A stretch of DNA of 64,000 nt from Methylibium sp. Root1272 (GCF_001425905.1 NZ_LMDY01000012.1:125734-189733), one strand, 5' to 3'; positions 28,357 to 37,493 are shown, counted from the stretch's first letter. The notes: a model not told the origin generated them from the letters alone. Numbers and translations are program-made.

Positions 28357-28749
28357 ATGATTGGCAATTGGAATTACGGGACCGGCCGCCGCAAGTCTTC
28401 GGTGGCGCGCGTGTTCATCAAGAAGGGCAGTGGTCAGATCACGGTCAACGGCAAGCCGGTCGAGCAGTACTTCGGCCGCCAGACCTCGATCATGATCGTC
28501 AAGCAGCCGCTGTTCCTGACCAACAACGTCGAAGCCTTCGACATCAAGGTCAACGTCCACGGTGGCGGCGAATCGGGTCAGGCCGGCGCTGTGCGCCATG
28601 GCGTGACGCGTGCGCTGATCGATTACGACGCGGCGCTCAAGCCCGAACTGAGCCGTGCCGGCTTCGTGACGCGCGACGCGCGCGAGGTCGAGCGCAAGAA
28701 GGTCGGTCTGCACGGCGCACGTCGCCGCAAGCAGTTCAGCAAGCGCTGA
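28357..28749 (+). CDS. rpsI: 30S ribosomal protein S9
   Basis: The 130-residue S9 has the typical [14 protein letters not shown] opening, [24 protein letters not shown] in the middle and the basic C-terminal tail RRRKQFSKR, which reaches the ribosomal P-site. The start ATG follows AAGGAGCGGCG. It is the second gene of the rplM-rpsI operon and is followed by an intrinsic terminator. Confidence 0.98.
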   Translation: MIGNWNYGTGRRKSSVARVFIKKGSGQITVNGKPVEQYFGRQTSIMIVKQPLFLTNNVEAFDIKVNVHGGGESGQAGAVRHGVTRALIDYDAALKPELSRAGFVTRDAREVERKKVGLHGARRRKQFSKR

Positions 28750-28770
28750 TCTTTCTGCGCAGACTGCGAC

Positions 28771-28797
28771 AAAAGGCCGCCTTCGGGCGGCTTTTTC
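28771..28797 (+). terminator. Intrinsic terminator of the rplM-rpsI operon
   Basis: Stem GCCGCC / GGCGGC with a stable TTCG tetraloop, flanked by AAAA upstream and TTTTT downstream, starts about 20 bases after the rpsI stop. A classical rho-independent terminator. Confidence 0.9.
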
Positions 28798-28891
28798 ATT
28801 TGTGCTGCAAGTTCATCGTCCGGTTGCACATTGGGCGCTGGTGGCCACGGGGCGGCTGCCTAGAATGGAGTTTTGGGCTTTCCGGAACTCC

Positions 28892-29617
28892 ATGCGTTGG
28901 AAGCTGCTGCGCCGCCGCTTGTCGATCAGCGCCCCGCGCATGATCGTGCGCAGCCATCTGTCCTGGCCGTTGCGCTGGGCCGTGCTGGCTCTGGCGTTCG
29001 GGTTTTCGGCCGCACTGGCCCTCTGGGCGTTCGAGTTCGGCAAGGACATCGCCGGCCTCGACCGTCTCGATCGGGCCCCGGCGGTTGTGCGACCGGACGG
29101 ACCCGACGTGGTCGACCTCGAGCAGTTGCGCAGCGAGCGGGACAAGGCGCAAAGCATCGCCAACACAGCAGAGAGCCTGCTCAAGACCGAGCGCACGACG
29201 CAGGAGCGCCTCATGAGCCAGATCAAGGCCCTTGAGGCCGAGAACATGGCGCTCAAGGGTGACCTCGGTTTTTTCGAGCGCCTGCTGCCGACCAGCGGCA
29301 AGTCGGAGTTGGTGGTGCGCGGGCTGCAGGCCGAGGTCGTCGGCAACGGCCAGTTGCGCTATCAGTTGCTGGTGATGCAGCAAGGCAAGTCGCCGGCCGA
29401 GTTCAAGGGGCGCTACGAGCTGACGTTGAAGGGTCAGCTCGAGGGTCAGGCGTGGACGCAATCACCATCCGGTGCGCCACGCTCATTGCAGTTCCGGCAG
29501 TATCAGCGCGTGGATGGCACGCTGAATTTCCCATCACTGGCTGTGGTCGATGGCCTGCAGGTCCGGGTGCTGGACGCCCAGGGCGGCGTGCGTGCCAGCC
29601 AGGATGTGAGCCTCTAG
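28892..29617 (+). CDS. Conserved membrane-anchored coiled-coil protein (DUF6776-like)
   Basis: This protein of about 241 residues has a basic N-terminus, one transmembrane helix (about residues 30-50) and a coiled coil (about 68-125, rich in Glu/Gln/Lys with leucine spacing). A C-terminal beta-rich periplasmic domain ends in QVRVLDAQGGVRASQ. I recall this as a betaproteobacterial family (DUF6776) of unknown function, linked to bactofilin and erpA genes. ATG 28892 is preferred over 28802 because it places the basic residues directly before the helix. An envelope-scaffold role next to bactofilin is inference. Confidence 0.65.
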   Translation: MRWKLLRRRLSISAPRMIVRSHLSWPLRWAVLALAFGFSAALALWAFEFGKDIAGLDRLDRAPAVVRPDGPDVVDLEQLRSERDKAQSIANTAESLLKTERTTQERLMSQIKALEAENMALKGDLGFFERLLPTSGKSELVVRGLQAEVVGNGQLRYQLLVMQQGKSPAEFKGRYELTLKGQLEGQAWTQSPSGAPRSLQFRQYQRVDGTLNFPSLAVVDGLQVRVLDAQGGVRASQDVSL

Positions 29618-29653
29618 CGTGCTGTAGAGCGCGCCTTTCGTTGGAGAGAAGAC

Positions 29654-30106
29654 ATGTTCGGAATGCGCAAGCAACCCCCCATCCGCACGCTCGTCGGCGA
29701 GGGTACGGTCATCGAGGGCGAGATCCGCTTCAGCGAGGGGTTGCGCATCGACGGACGGGTGCTGGGCAACGTGCTGGCGCTCGGCGACGAACGCAACCTG
29801 CTCGTGATCGGCGAGAAAGCCAGCATTGCCGGCAGGGTCAAGGCCGGACACGTGATCGTCAATGGCGAGGTGCGCGGCCCGCTGGAATCCGATGAGCTGC
29901 TGGAGTTGCAGCCAAAGGCCCGTATCGAGGGCAATGTGCGTTACGAGCGTCTGGAAATGCACCAGGGCGCGCAGGTGCACGGTGAACTGAGACCCCTGAA
30001 TGCGGAGGACAAGCCCGCACTCCGACTGGCGGCCAATGCGGTCTTGAGCGCAGTCGGTCACAATACGAGAGCGGTCACGGACCGCGAGTCACAGGAGTCT
30101 CCATGA
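29654..30106 (+). CDS. Bactofilin family cytoskeletal protein
   Basis: This 150-residue bactofilin has a central right-handed beta-helix of short repeats ([57 protein letters not shown]) between a short basic N-terminal tail and a C-terminal disordered tail. Bactofilins polymerise without nucleotide at the membrane and organise cell-wall enzymes. The gene is 36 bases after the coiled-coil membrane protein. It overlaps erpA by four bases (ATGA), suggesting coupling of the three genes. Confidence 0.93.
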   Translation: MFGMRKQPPIRTLVGEGTVIEGEIRFSEGLRIDGRVLGNVLALGDERNLLVIGEKASIAGRVKAGHVIVNGEVRGPLESDELLELQPKARIEGNVRYERLEMHQGAQVHGELRPLNAEDKPALRLAANAVLSAVGHNTRAVTDRESQESP

Positions 30107-30468
30107 GCGCCGTTGCAGAACACATTGCCACCGAAATGCCCGCCCCGATCGTCTTCACCGACAGTGCGGCCGGCAAGGTCAAGGAACTGGTCGAGGAAGA
30201 AGGCAACCCCGAGCTGAAGCTGCGCGTCTTCGTGCAGGGCGGCGGCTGTTCCGGCTTCCAGTACGGCTTCACCTTCGACGAGGTCGTCAACGACGACGAC
30301 ACGAAGATGGAGAAGAACGGCGTGATGCTGCTCATCGACGCGATGAGCCTGCAGTACCTGGTGGGCGCCGAGATCGACTACAAGGAAGACTTGGAAGGCG
30401 CGCAGTTCGTCATCAAGAACCCGAACGCCACGACCACCTGCGGCTGCGGTTCGAGCTTCTCGACCTGA
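30103..30468 (+). CDS. erpA: Iron-sulfur cluster insertion protein ErpA
   Basis: This 121-residue A-type Fe-S carrier has the three cluster-ligand cysteines in their canonical places: one in [13 protein letters not shown] and two in [10 protein letters not shown] at the C-terminus. It delivers Fe-S clusters to apo-enzymes such as those of isoprenoid synthesis. The ATG overlaps the bactofilin stop. The two dozen N-terminal residues before [12 protein letters not shown] are slightly longer than in E. coli ErpA. A terminator follows at 30529. Confidence 0.95.
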   Translation: MSAVAEHIATEMPAPIVFTDSAAGKVKELVEEEGNPELKLRVFVQGGGCSGFQYGFTFDEVVNDDDTKMEKNGVMLLIDAMSLQYLVGAEIDYKEDLEGAQFVIKNPNATTTCGCGSSFST

Positions 30469-30528
30469 GCCGCGCTCAGATGCGGCACCCCGGTCGATGC
30501 TGGCCTTGCCGCGCGGGCTGAACGATCG

Positions 30529-30553
30529 AAGCCGCCCTAGGGCGGCTTTTTCG
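30529..30553 (+). terminator. Intrinsic terminator after erpA
   Basis: AAGCCGCCC pairs with GGGCGGCTT around a TA centre and is followed by TTTTT, 60 bases after the erpA stop. It acts on the plus strand; no A-run precedes it, so it is not a strong terminator for anmK on the minus strand. Confidence 0.85.
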
Positions 30554-30567
30554 CTTTGCGGGCAGGT

Positions 30568-31671
30568 TCAGGCGGGGTAGAGCGCTCCCAGCACGCGCGG
30601 ACCGGCGGCGCCGGTCACTTCTTTCAGCGACCCGGTCCGTCCATGCAGATGCGCACGGCCCAGCCAGGCAAACGCGGCTGCCTCGACCTGCAACGGCGGC
30701 AATCCACGGTCCCCACTGGACTGCACCGGCATCTGGGGCAGCGCGGCCTGCACTCGACGCATCAACTCCTGATTCAAGGCTCCGCCGCCGCAAACCAGCA
30801 AGACGCTCGCGGCCGGCAGGTGACGGGTCAGGTCCTGGGCGATCACACGAGCCGTCAGTTCGCACAACGTCGCCTGCACGTCCTGTGCGTCGACGCCCGG
30901 AGTCGTCGCCAGAAGGCCATCGAGCCATGCAGCATGGAAGTCGTCGCGCCCGGTGCTTTTCGGCGGCGGCAGGGCGAAGTACGGATCGCGCAGGGCGGCG
31001 GCGAGCAGATCGGGCCGGACGGCGCCACTGGCGGCCCACCGCCCCAAATCGTCGTACGGCAGGCCGCGGTGGCGCAGGCACCACAGGTCCATCAGAGCGT
31101 TGCCCGGGCCGCAGTCGAAGCCCCGAACGGGGGAATCGTCGCGGGGCAACAGCGTCAGGTTGCTGATGCCGCCGATGTTGACCACGGCCACCGCCTCGCC
31201 GTCCCGGCCGAAGCAGGCTCGGTGAAAGGCCGGGACCAGTGGTGCGCCCTGGCCGCCAGCGGCGACATCGCGGCTGCGCAGGTCGGCCACGACCGCGATG
31301 CCGGTCAGCTCGGCGAGCAGGGCGGGCGCATTGATCTGCAGCGTGTAGCCGATGCCGTCGAACTGGCCCGGCCGGTGCCGCACGGTCTGGCCATGGGCCG
31401 CGATGGCTCGCACCGTGCCGGGCACGCGCTGGCGAAGATCCGTCACGACCTGCGCATACACCCGGGCCAGGGCGTTCGCCGCCAGGGCAGCGCGGTGCAG
31501 TTCGTCGTCGCCCGGGGTGTTCAGTGCCAGCAGTTCGGTGCGCAGCGCCGGATCGAATACACGGTGTGCGTGCGCCAGCACCTGCATCCGTTCGCCTTCG
31601 AACTCGATCAGCACGCCATCGGCGCCGTCGATCGAGGTGCCCGACATCAGCCCGATGTAGATCTCACCCAT
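30568..31671 (-). CDS. anmK: Anhydro-N-acetylmuramic acid kinase
   Basis: This 367-residue sugar kinase of the ASKHA fold phosphorylates and opens 1,6-anhydro-MurNAc to MurNAc-6-phosphate in peptidoglycan recycling. Signature segments: YIGLMSGTSIDGADGVL at the N-terminus, AIAAHGQTVRHRP, the catalytic GFDCGPGNALMD and LLVCGGGALNQELM. ATG 31669-31671 is chosen; a GTG one codon earlier is equally readable. The M23 peptidase gene lies directly upstream on the same strand, so two cell-wall genes are adjacent, but a terminator at 31706-31729 separates them. Confidence 0.96.
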   Translation of the reverse strand: MGEIYIGLMSGTSIDGADGVLIEFEGERMQVLAHAHRVFDPALRTELLALNTPGDDELHRAALAANALARVYAQVVTDLRQRVPGTVRAIAAHGQTVRHRPGQFDGIGYTLQINAPALLAELTGIAVVADLRSRDVAAGGQGAPLVPAFHRACFGRDGEAVAVVNIGGISNLTLLPRDDSPVRGFDCGPGNALMDLWCLRHRGLPYDDLGRWAASGAVRPDLLAAALRDPYFALPPPKSTGRDDFHAAWLDGLLATTPGVDAQDVQATLCELTARVIAQDLTRHLPAASVLLVCGGGALNQELMRRVQAALPQMPVQSSGDRGLPPLQVEAAAFAWLGRAHLHGRTGSLKEVTGAAGPRVLGALYPA

Positions 31672-31705
31672 CACGCCATCCTAAGGGCGGCGCCGCGCGC
31701 GCACG

Positions 31706-31729
31706 AAAAAGCCCGCCGTGGGGCGGGCT
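31706..31729 (-). terminator. Intrinsic terminator after the M23 peptidase gene
   Basis: On the minus strand AGCCCGCC / GGCGGGCT with a CCAC loop is followed by TTTTTC. It starts about 20 bases past the peptidase stop and upstream of anmK, so anmK probably has its own promoter in the short gap. Confidence 0.85.
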
Positions 31730-31750
31730 CCTTCTCCGGGGCGGGCGAGC

Positions 31751-33148
31751 TCACTCGAAGCGTGCCACCGGGTTCACCGCCGACGCGACGGTCAGTTGCG
31801 AGCGGGCCGCGGCCGCTACCTCGTTGAACTGCGCCCGCGCAGCAGGCGACAGGGTAAAGGCCTCGGAAGCGCGTGCGATCTTCAGCGGGTCCTGGACCTG
31901 TCCACGCTCACGAAATTCGAAATGGAGATGGGGTCCGGTGGCCCAGCCGGTGGCACCCACCGCACCGACCAACTGGCCTTGGTCGATGCGCTGGCCGCGC
32001 TTCACGTCCAGCCGGCTCAAATGCGCATAGCGGGTCTCGCGATCGCCGGCGTGGCGGATGATGGCGATGTTGCCGTATCCGTTCTGCCAGCCGGCGAACT
32101 CGACGACGCCGTCGCCGACCGCGCGCACCGGCGTGCCGGTCGGTGCACCGTAGTCGACCCCCAGGTGGGCGCGCCAGGTCTGCAGGATCGGATGCAGGCG
32201 CATCGAGAAACCCGAGGTCACGCGCGAGAACGCCATCGGCGAGGCGAGGAACATGCGGTTCTTGCTGCGGCCGTCAAGCCCGAAGTAGCCGCCCTTGGGC
32301 TTGCCGTTCACGGCAGCGTCCTGGAACCAAACGGCATCGTGCGAGCGGCCGTCGTTGATGAACTGCGCGGCCAGCAGGCGACCTGACGCCTGATTCCACG
32401 TCACCGGCTCGCCGTCCGCCGTCAGGGCCTCGTACAGCACGGTGAAGGTGTCGCCGCGCTTGAGTTCGCGGCGGAAATCGATATCGGTGCCGAACAGCTC
32501 GGCCAGCTGGACGGTCACCGCGTCGGGCAGTCGCGAGTCGTCCGCGGCCGCGAACAGCGAGGTCTGGATGGTGCCGGAGCCGAGCTTGACTTCACTCGAC
32601 AGCGCCGCCTGTTCGGTGCGCGCCCGCAGGCCGATCGCGTCGCGCTCGATGGTGAGCCGCGTGAAATGTGTCGAGAGCTGGGCGGCGCTTTCGGCGGGCG
32701 AGCGAGCGATGAGCTGGCTCAGCCGGCCGTTGGTGGCGAGCGCCTGCACCATCTTGCCGGACCGGCCTTCGAGCAGGGCGCGGGCGGTGCTGTCGCGACG
32801 CAGGAAGGCGGCGGCCTCTGCATCGTCGATGCCGAGACGCTGGAGCAGTGTGTCGGCGGTGTCGCTGCTGCGGCTGAGTTCACTGCGGTAGAGCGCGACC
32901 GAGTGTGTTTCAAGTGCTTGCAACTGCGCCTCGAGCGCAAGCGATGTGACGCTTTCCGTTAGCACGCGGCGCGGCAGGTCGGCTGCGTCGGGGGCCATGG
33001 GCGCCACACCGAAGGCGGTGACGGCCGAACCGAGGAGCAGCGTCACGACGGCCGCGGTGAGCCGGCGAGGGTGGCGCTGCAGCAGCGCGTCGGTGCGCTC
33101 GACAAGGCGGAGCAAGGAAGCAGAAGTGTTCAATCCCAACGATCCCAA
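31751..33148 (-). CDS. M23-family murein metalloendopeptidase, membrane-anchored
   Basis: The C-terminal LytM domain has the zinc ligands in [20 protein letters not shown] (H, D) and [12 protein letters not shown] (HxH), which cuts peptidoglycan cross-bridges. Ahead of it lie an N-terminal transmembrane helix (about 28-48 from the chosen start), a helical region, and a DUF3450/OapA-like domain with [23 protein letters not shown]. No ATG exists upstream of the transmembrane segment. TTG codons at 33146-33148 or 33131-33133 are the best candidates, while the frame stays open to a TTG at 33268. Divergent from tyrS. The start is the weak point. Confidence 0.85.
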   Translation of the reverse strand: MGSLGLNTSASLLRLVERTDALLQRHPRRLTAAVVTLLLGSAVTAFGVAPMAPDAADLPRRVLTESVTSLALEAQLQALETHSVALYRSELSRSSDTADTLLQRLGIDDAEAAAFLRRDSTARALLEGRSGKMVQALATNGRLSQLIARSPAESAAQLSTHFTRLTIERDAIGLRARTEQAALSSEVKLGSGTIQTSLFAAADDSRLPDAVTVQLAELFGTDIDFRRELKRGDTFTVLYEALTADGEPVTWNQASGRLLAAQFINDGRSHDAVWFQDAAVNGKPKGGYFGLDGRSKNRMFLASPMAFSRVTSGFSMRLHPILQTWRAHLGVDYGAPTGTPVRAVGDGVVEFAGWQNGYGNIAIIRHAGDRETRYAHLSRLDVKRGQRIDQGQLVGAVGATGWATGPHLHFEFRERGQVQDPLKIARASEAFTLSPAARAQFNEVAAAARSQLTVASAVNPVARFE

Positions 33149-33321
33149 AAAATCGAGCTGCCTATCGCGGTCCCGCTGGTGGCGACCGAATGCGGCAGGG
33201 TTGGCGTGGGCAGTCGACGATGCCGGGGGTGTGCGCCCCTCTAGAATCCCGTCACTCTGCAAACGCAAAGATTGTATCGATCGGCCCCCCTGCGGCCCCG
33301 TGTAAAGACGAAATCCTGCTC

Positions 33322-34596
33322 ATGTCCTACCCTGCTGATCAGGTTAACGCCTCAACGAATTCCGAACTGTCGACTTCTGTCGCCAAGTACCCGGTAACAG
33401 ACGCCGTTCAGGCCGCCCTTGCCGTCAGTTTGAGGGGCTGTGATGAACTGCTGCCGCAGGACGACTGGCTTCAGAAGCTGGCCCGGTCGAATGCAACCGG
33501 CGTGCCACTGCGCATCAAGCTGGGGCTCGACCCGACCGCGCCCGACATCCATCTCGGCCACACGGTGGTGCTGAACAAGATGCGCCAGCTGCAGGACCTG
33601 GGGCACCAAGTGATCTTCCTGATCGGCGACTTCACCTCGATGATCGGAGACCCATCCGGCCGCAACGCCACCCGGCCGCCGCTGACGCGCGAGCAGATCG
33701 AGTCGAATGCGCAGACCTACTATCGGCAGGCCAGCCTGGTTCTGGATCCGTCGAAGACCGAGATCCGCTACAACTCCGAATGGAGCGACCCGCTGGGCGC
33801 GCGCGGCATGATCCAGCTGGCGTCGCGCTACACGATCGCGCGGATGATGGAGCGCGACGACTTCACCAAGCGCTTCAAGGCCGGCATGCCGATCTCGGTG
33901 CATGAGTTCCTCTACCCGCTGATGCAGGGCTACGACTCGGTGGCGCTGAAGTCGGATCTGGAGCTCGGGGGCACCGACCAGAAGTTCAACCTGCTGGTCG
34001 GCCGCCAACTGCAGGCCGAGTACGGCCAGGAGCCGCAGTGCATCCTGACCATGCCCTTGCTCGAAGGGCTGGACGGCGTCGAGAAGATGTCGAAGAGCAA
34101 GAACAACTACATCGGCATCACCGAGCCCGCCAACAGCATGTTCGCCAAGCTGCTGTCGATCAGTGACGGGCTGATGTGGAAGTATTTCACCCTGCTCAGC
34201 TTCCGCTCCGAGGCCGAGATCGCCGCGCTGAAGGCCGAGGTCGAGGGCGGGCGCAACCCGAAGGACGCGAAGGTGCTGCTGGCCAAGGAGATCACGACGC
34301 GCTTCCACGACGCGGTGGCGGCCGACGCCGCCGAGGCCGATTTCCAGAACCGCGCCAAGGGCGGCGTGCCCGACGAGATTCCCGAGGTGGCGCTCGCGGG
34401 GGCGCCGCTGGGCATCGGCGCCTTGCTAAAGCAGGCCAACCTGGTGGCTTCGGGCAGCGAGGGGCTGCGGATGGTGGAGCAGGGCGGCGTGCGCATCGAC
34501 GGCGCCAGCATCAGCGACAAGGGACTGAAGCTCGATGCCGGGACCTACGTCGTGCAGGTCGGCAAGCGCAAGTTCGCGCGGGTGACGCTCCGCTGA
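33322..34596 (+). CDS. tyrS: Tyrosyl-tRNA synthetase
   Basis: This 424-residue class I aminoacyl-tRNA synthetase of the TyrRZ type has the HIGH-like motif [11 protein letters not shown] near residues 74-84 and the signature KMSKSKNN near residue 257. A C-terminal S4 RNA-binding domain occupies about residues 355-420 ([17 protein letters not shown]). ATG 33322 gives an N-terminal extension of about 20 polar residues before the catalytic fold. The plus-strand gene converges with the sensor kinase gene 22 bases downstream, and no terminator is evident in that gap. Confidence 0.97.
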   Translation: MSYPADQVNASTNSELSTSVAKYPVTDAVQAALAVSLRGCDELLPQDDWLQKLARSNATGVPLRIKLGLDPTAPDIHLGHTVVLNKMRQLQDLGHQVIFLIGDFTSMIGDPSGRNATRPPLTREQIESNAQTYYRQASLVLDPSKTEIRYNSEWSDPLGARGMIQLASRYTIARMMERDDFTKRFKAGMPISVHEFLYPLMQGYDSVALKSDLELGGTDQKFNLLVGRQLQAEYGQEPQCILTMPLLEGLDGVEKMSKSKNNYIGITEPANSMFAKLLSISDGLMWKYFTLLSFRSEAEIAALKAEVEGGRNPKDAKVLLAKEITTRFHDAVAADAAEADFQNRAKGGVPDEIPEVALAGAPLGIGALLKQANLVASGSEGLRMVEQGGVRIDGASISDKGLKLDAGTYVVQVGKRKFARVTLR

Positions 34597-34618
34597 TCTC
34601 CGGCGCGAAGGCCCCGCC

Positions 34619-35935
34619 TCAAGGGCTGAAACGCAGCGTGGCCTCGAAGCCCCGCCCGCTGGCGATTGGCGACTTCAGCTCGAGCCGCGCCCCCGACTGC
34701 CGGGCGATGGTCTCGACCATCGCCAGCCCCAGGCCGCTGCCCTCGGCTGCCGACGCGCCACGCTCGAAGGGGCGCACCAGTCGAGTCAGGCTGTCGGGCG
34801 GCACGCCCGGCCCGTCGTCCCGCACGCTGATCGTTCCCGGCCCGGACTGCACCGTGACCTGGGCCGCCGGGCCGCCGTGCTTGAGCGCGTTGTCGATCAG
34901 GTTGCGCAGCGCGATCCCCAGCGCGTCGGTATCTGCCGCGACGATGACCGCCTGCCCGGCATCGACCCGTAGGCGCCCGCCGGGCCGCGCTTCGGTGAAC
35001 TCGTCGGCCACCAGCGTGGCCAGCTGAGCCAGATCGACCGGCTCACGCTTCAGCGCCACGCCCGACTCGACGCGGGCGATCTGCAGCAGCCGGCTGGCCA
35101 ACGAAGAAAGCCGGTCGAGTTGCCGCACCAGTGCATCGGCGCGCTCGGCCAGGCCGGCGTCGCGCGCCTCCTGCGCCAGGCGTTGTGCCTGCGCGCGTGC
35201 CGCCGCCAGCGGTGTGCGCAACTCGTGCGCGCCGGCAGCCGCGAACTGGCGCTCGGCCTGCAGCAGCGCGCTCACCCGGGCCAGCAGGGCGTTCAAGGTG
35301 TCGACCAGCGGTCTCAACTCGCCCGGCAGGCCGTCGAGCGGCAGCGGCGACAGGTCCGCGCCCTCGCGCCGGGCCAGGCCGGCGCGCAGCGGCTCCAGAC
35401 GCCGGAAGCCGTGCCGCAGCACCAGGTGCACCAGCAGCGCGGCGAGCGGCAGCAAGGCGAGCAAGGGCGTCAGCAGCCACAGCGCGGCCTGGCCCAGCGC
35501 CTCGTGGCGCAGTTCCAGCGGCTCGGCGGCCACCGCCTGCCGGCTGCCATCGTCGCGTCGCTGCACCGAAACGCGCCATCCGCTCTCGCTGCGCGTGCCC
35601 TTGCGACGCAGGTTGGCCAGCGGGTTGAGCGGCGCCTCCGCCGAGCGCCAGAGCAGCCGGCCCTCGCCGTCGAAGATCTGCAGGCGCGCGTGTTCGTCGT
35701 CATCGTCGCCCCCCATCGCTTCGGGTGCCGCGTCGGTGCGCAGCGGCAGGCTCAGCGCGCGCTCCGCGGTGTCTTCCAGCGCGTCGTCGAGCACGTCGTG
35801 CAGCTCGTGCTGCTGGCCGACCAGCGCCGTGATCGCACCGACCAGCCACAGCACCGCGAGCGCCAGCAGCAACTGGCGCCGCAGGCGCTGCTCCAGGCGC
35901 CATGCGAGCGGGGAGGCGACCGGTTCAGGCTTCAA
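34619..35935 (-). CDS. Sensor histidine kinase (QseC-like)
   Basis: This 438-residue inner-membrane kinase has helices at about 17-40 and 150-172 flanking a periplasmic domain of about 110 residues. The periplasmic part is notably acidic near residues 75-82 (GGDDDDEH). HAMP is followed by HisKA with H237 in AAAGAHELRTPLAAA. The ATPase domain carries ALRNLIDNALKHGG, RDDGPGVP and AAEGSGLGLAMV. The start overlaps the regulator gene end by 11 bases, so regulator and kinase form one operon. The acidic patch suggests a cationic signal (metal or peptide), as in QseC/PmrB relatives, but this is inference. Confidence 0.9.
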   Translation of the reverse strand: MKPEPVASPLAWRLEQRLRRQLLLALAVLWLVGAITALVGQQHELHDVLDDALEDTAERALSLPLRTDAAPEAMGGDDDDEHARLQIFDGEGRLLWRSAEAPLNPLANLRRKGTRSESGWRVSVQRRDDGSRQAVAAEPLELRHEALGQAALWLLTPLLALLPLAALLVHLVLRHGFRRLEPLRAGLARREGADLSPLPLDGLPGELRPLVDTLNALLARVSALLQAERQFAAAGAHELRTPLAAARAQAQRLAQEARDAGLAERADALVRQLDRLSSLASRLLQIARVESGVALKREPVDLAQLATLVADEFTEARPGGRLRVDAGQAVIVAADTDALGIALRNLIDNALKHGGPAAQVTVQSGPGTISVRDDGPGVPPDSLTRLVRPFERGASAAEGSGLGLAMVETIARQSGARLELKSPIASGRGFEATLRFSP

Positions 35936-36602
35936 GCCGGTATCCCAGGCCGCGGTGCGTGCTGATCAGCGAGGCCCCCAGCTTGCGCCGCAGCCGGCTC
36001 ACGATGACCTCGAGCGAGTTGCTCTCGACCTCGTCACGGCCGGCCTGCACGTGCAGGGCCTGTTCCAGTTCGGCTCGGCTCCAGATGCGTCCGGGCCGGC
36101 TCGCCAGTCGTCCCAGTAGGGCCCACTCCATCGCGGTCAGCGTGACTGGATCGCCATTGCGCAGCGCGCGCTTGGCGTCGAAGTCGAGCGATGCCGCCTG
36201 GGCGCGCACCGCCTGAGGATCGGTCACGCCACTGCGGCGGGCGACAGCGTCGATGCGCGCCAGCATCTCGTCGAGATCGAAGGGCTTCACCAGGTAGTCG
36301 TCGGCACCGGCCTGAAGGCCGCGGATGCGGTCGCTGACCTGGTCGCGGGCCGTCAGCACGATCGCCGGACGGCGTTCGCCGTCCGCCCGCAGGCGGCGCA
36401 GCAGGTCGAGCGCTTCGCCGTCGGGCAGTTGCAGGTCGAGCAGCATCAGTTCGATCGCGGGGTTGCCGCGCAGCGCCGCCTCGGTCTGGGCGCACAGCTT
36501 CATCCACGTGACGGCGTGGCCCTGGGCTTCGAGGTGGTCGACCACGGCCTGGCCGAGGTCGATGTCGTCTTCGAGGAGCAGCAGTTGCATGGCGTTGAAC
36601 AT
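35925..36602 (-). CDS. OmpR-family response regulator (QseB-like)
   Basis: This 225-residue regulator has a receiver domain with acidic residues LLLEDD, a phospho-acceptor Asp in LMLLDLQLPDGE and Lys in DDYLVKPFD, then a winged-helix domain with ESNSLEVIVSRLRRKLGA and STHRGLGYRLEA. ATG 36600-36602 is used; an internal ATG four codons later would give the textbook start MQLLLLEDD. Divergently placed from the PepSY gene, with two mirrored GTTCA direct-repeat boxes between them that suit this family. Probably autoregulatory and controlling the PepSY/b561 genes. Confidence 0.9.
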   Translation of the reverse strand: MFNAMQLLLLEDDIDLGQAVVDHLEAQGHAVTWMKLCAQTEAALRGNPAIELMLLDLQLPDGEALDLLRRLRADGERRPAIVLTARDQVSDRIRGLQAGADDYLVKPFDLDEMLARIDAVARRSGVTDPQAVRAQAASLDFDAKRALRNGDPVTLTAMEWALLGRLASRPGRIWSRAELEQALHVQAGRDEVESNSLEVIVSRLRRKLGASLISTHRGLGYRLEA

Positions 36603-36628
36603 GGATTCTGCAGCCTGCCGGCATCGCC

Positions 36629-36674
36629 TGAACCGGGGCTGAACGGGCGCCTTGTGGCGTTCAGCTTCGGTTCA
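36629..36674. promoter_or_regulatory. Mirrored pair of 11-bp-period GTTCA boxes, likely response-regulator operators
   Basis: TGAAC-N6-TGAAC at 36629-36644 is the exact reverse complement pattern of GTTCA-N6-GTTCA at 36659-36674. Each pair has the 11-base period typical of OmpR/PhoB-family dimers. The two sites lie back to back within the 149-base gap between the QseB-like gene (minus) and the PepSY gene (plus), so one could serve each promoter. The rest of the gap holds only an AAGGAG ribosome site before 36752. Confidence 0.7.
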
Positions 36675-36751
36675 CGGGGGCCGCGCAGCATGCCTTTCAT
36701 CGGGTCGCGCTGGCGGCCTGCCCATTCTCCAACCTCTCGAAAGGAGCTTCG

Positions 36752-37042
36752 ATGAACAGACTCTCCCTGTCGCTTGCCGCCGTGGCGGCCGCCGCCCTGC
36801 TGGCCAGCGCACCGGCGCAAGCCGGCCACAAGGATCTTTGCAATGCCGGGCCGCGCGACCAGTGGCGGCCGATGGCCGAGCTCGAGCAACAGCTCAACGG
36901 CCAGGGCTGGCGCATCGAGAAGATCGAGGTCGACGACGGCTGCTATGAAGTCGAAGCGCTTGACAAGGACGGCTGGAAGGTCGAGGCCTATTTCCATCCG
37001 AAGACGCTGCAGCGCCTGCAGCCCGGCCGCCATGGCCATTGA
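36752..37042 (+). CDS. Periplasmic PepSY-domain protein
   Basis: This 96-residue precursor has a cleavable signal peptide (about 24 residues ending APAQA). A single PepSY-like domain follows: MAELEQQLNGQGWRIEKIEVDDGCYEVEALDKDGWKVEAYF. Two cysteines (in DLCNAG and DGCYEV) could form a disulfide. PepSY proteins of this size are often controlled by an adjacent two-component system and encoded with cytochrome b561-like proteins. The start follows AAGGAGCTTCG. The 3' end overlaps the next gene by 11 bases. Confidence 0.82.
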   Translation: MNRLSLSLAAVAAAALLASAPAQAGHKDLCNAGPRDQWRPMAELEQQLNGQGWRIEKIEVDDGCYEVEALDKDGWKVEAYFHPKTLQRLQPGRHGH

Positions 37043-37493
37043 TGCGAGCGCGGAGGCTGCCGCGACATCCGCCGCGAGCGGGGGGCGAGGGCGCCTCGGT
37101 GGAGCCGTGCTGCTGCACGGCGCGCTCGGAGCGGTTCTGGGTCTGGCCTGGCTGGGGGTCGAGGCGCACCCCGGTTCGCACGCCTGGCTGGGGCTGATGG
37201 CTGCCGGCGTCTTCGGCCTGTGGTTGGTGACCGCCGGCGCGCTGGGTCTGAGGCGCGCCGCGCGTCCTTTCCCTCGGCCGGTCTGGCAGACAGTGCGCAT
37301 GGCCTTGCGGTGGGCGATGGCGGTGGCGGTCTTGCTGATCGCCGCCAGCGGCCTGCTGCTGGGTAACGCGACCTGGGGCGACCGCAGCATCGTCGGCGAC
37401 GTGCACGAGGCGGTGGCCGCCGTCCTGCCCTGGATGCTGGCCGCGCACGCCGTCGGCGAACTGGGGGTGCGCTGGCGCGAACGGCAGCCGTAG
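37032..37493 (+). CDS. Cytochrome b561-like membrane protein
   Basis: This 153-residue protein has four predicted transmembrane helices and a short disordered N-terminus. Histidines located at helix ends or within helices (LLHGALG, GDVHEAVAAVLPW, LAAHAVGELG) fit the heme-b ligands of small Ni/Fe-hydrogenase or b561-type cytochromes. ATG 37032 overlaps the PepSY stop region, implying coupled translation. It likely passes electrons between quinone and a periplasmic partner. This family reading is from topology and His placement, not from a diagnostic motif. Confidence 0.65.
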   Translation: MAIDASAEAAATSAASGGRGRLGGAVLLHGALGAVLGLAWLGVEAHPGSHAWLGLMAAGVFGLWLVTAGALGLRRAARPFPRPVWQTVRMALRWAMAVAVLLIAASGLLLGNATWGDRSIVGDVHEAVAAVLPWMLAAHAVGELGVRWRERQP

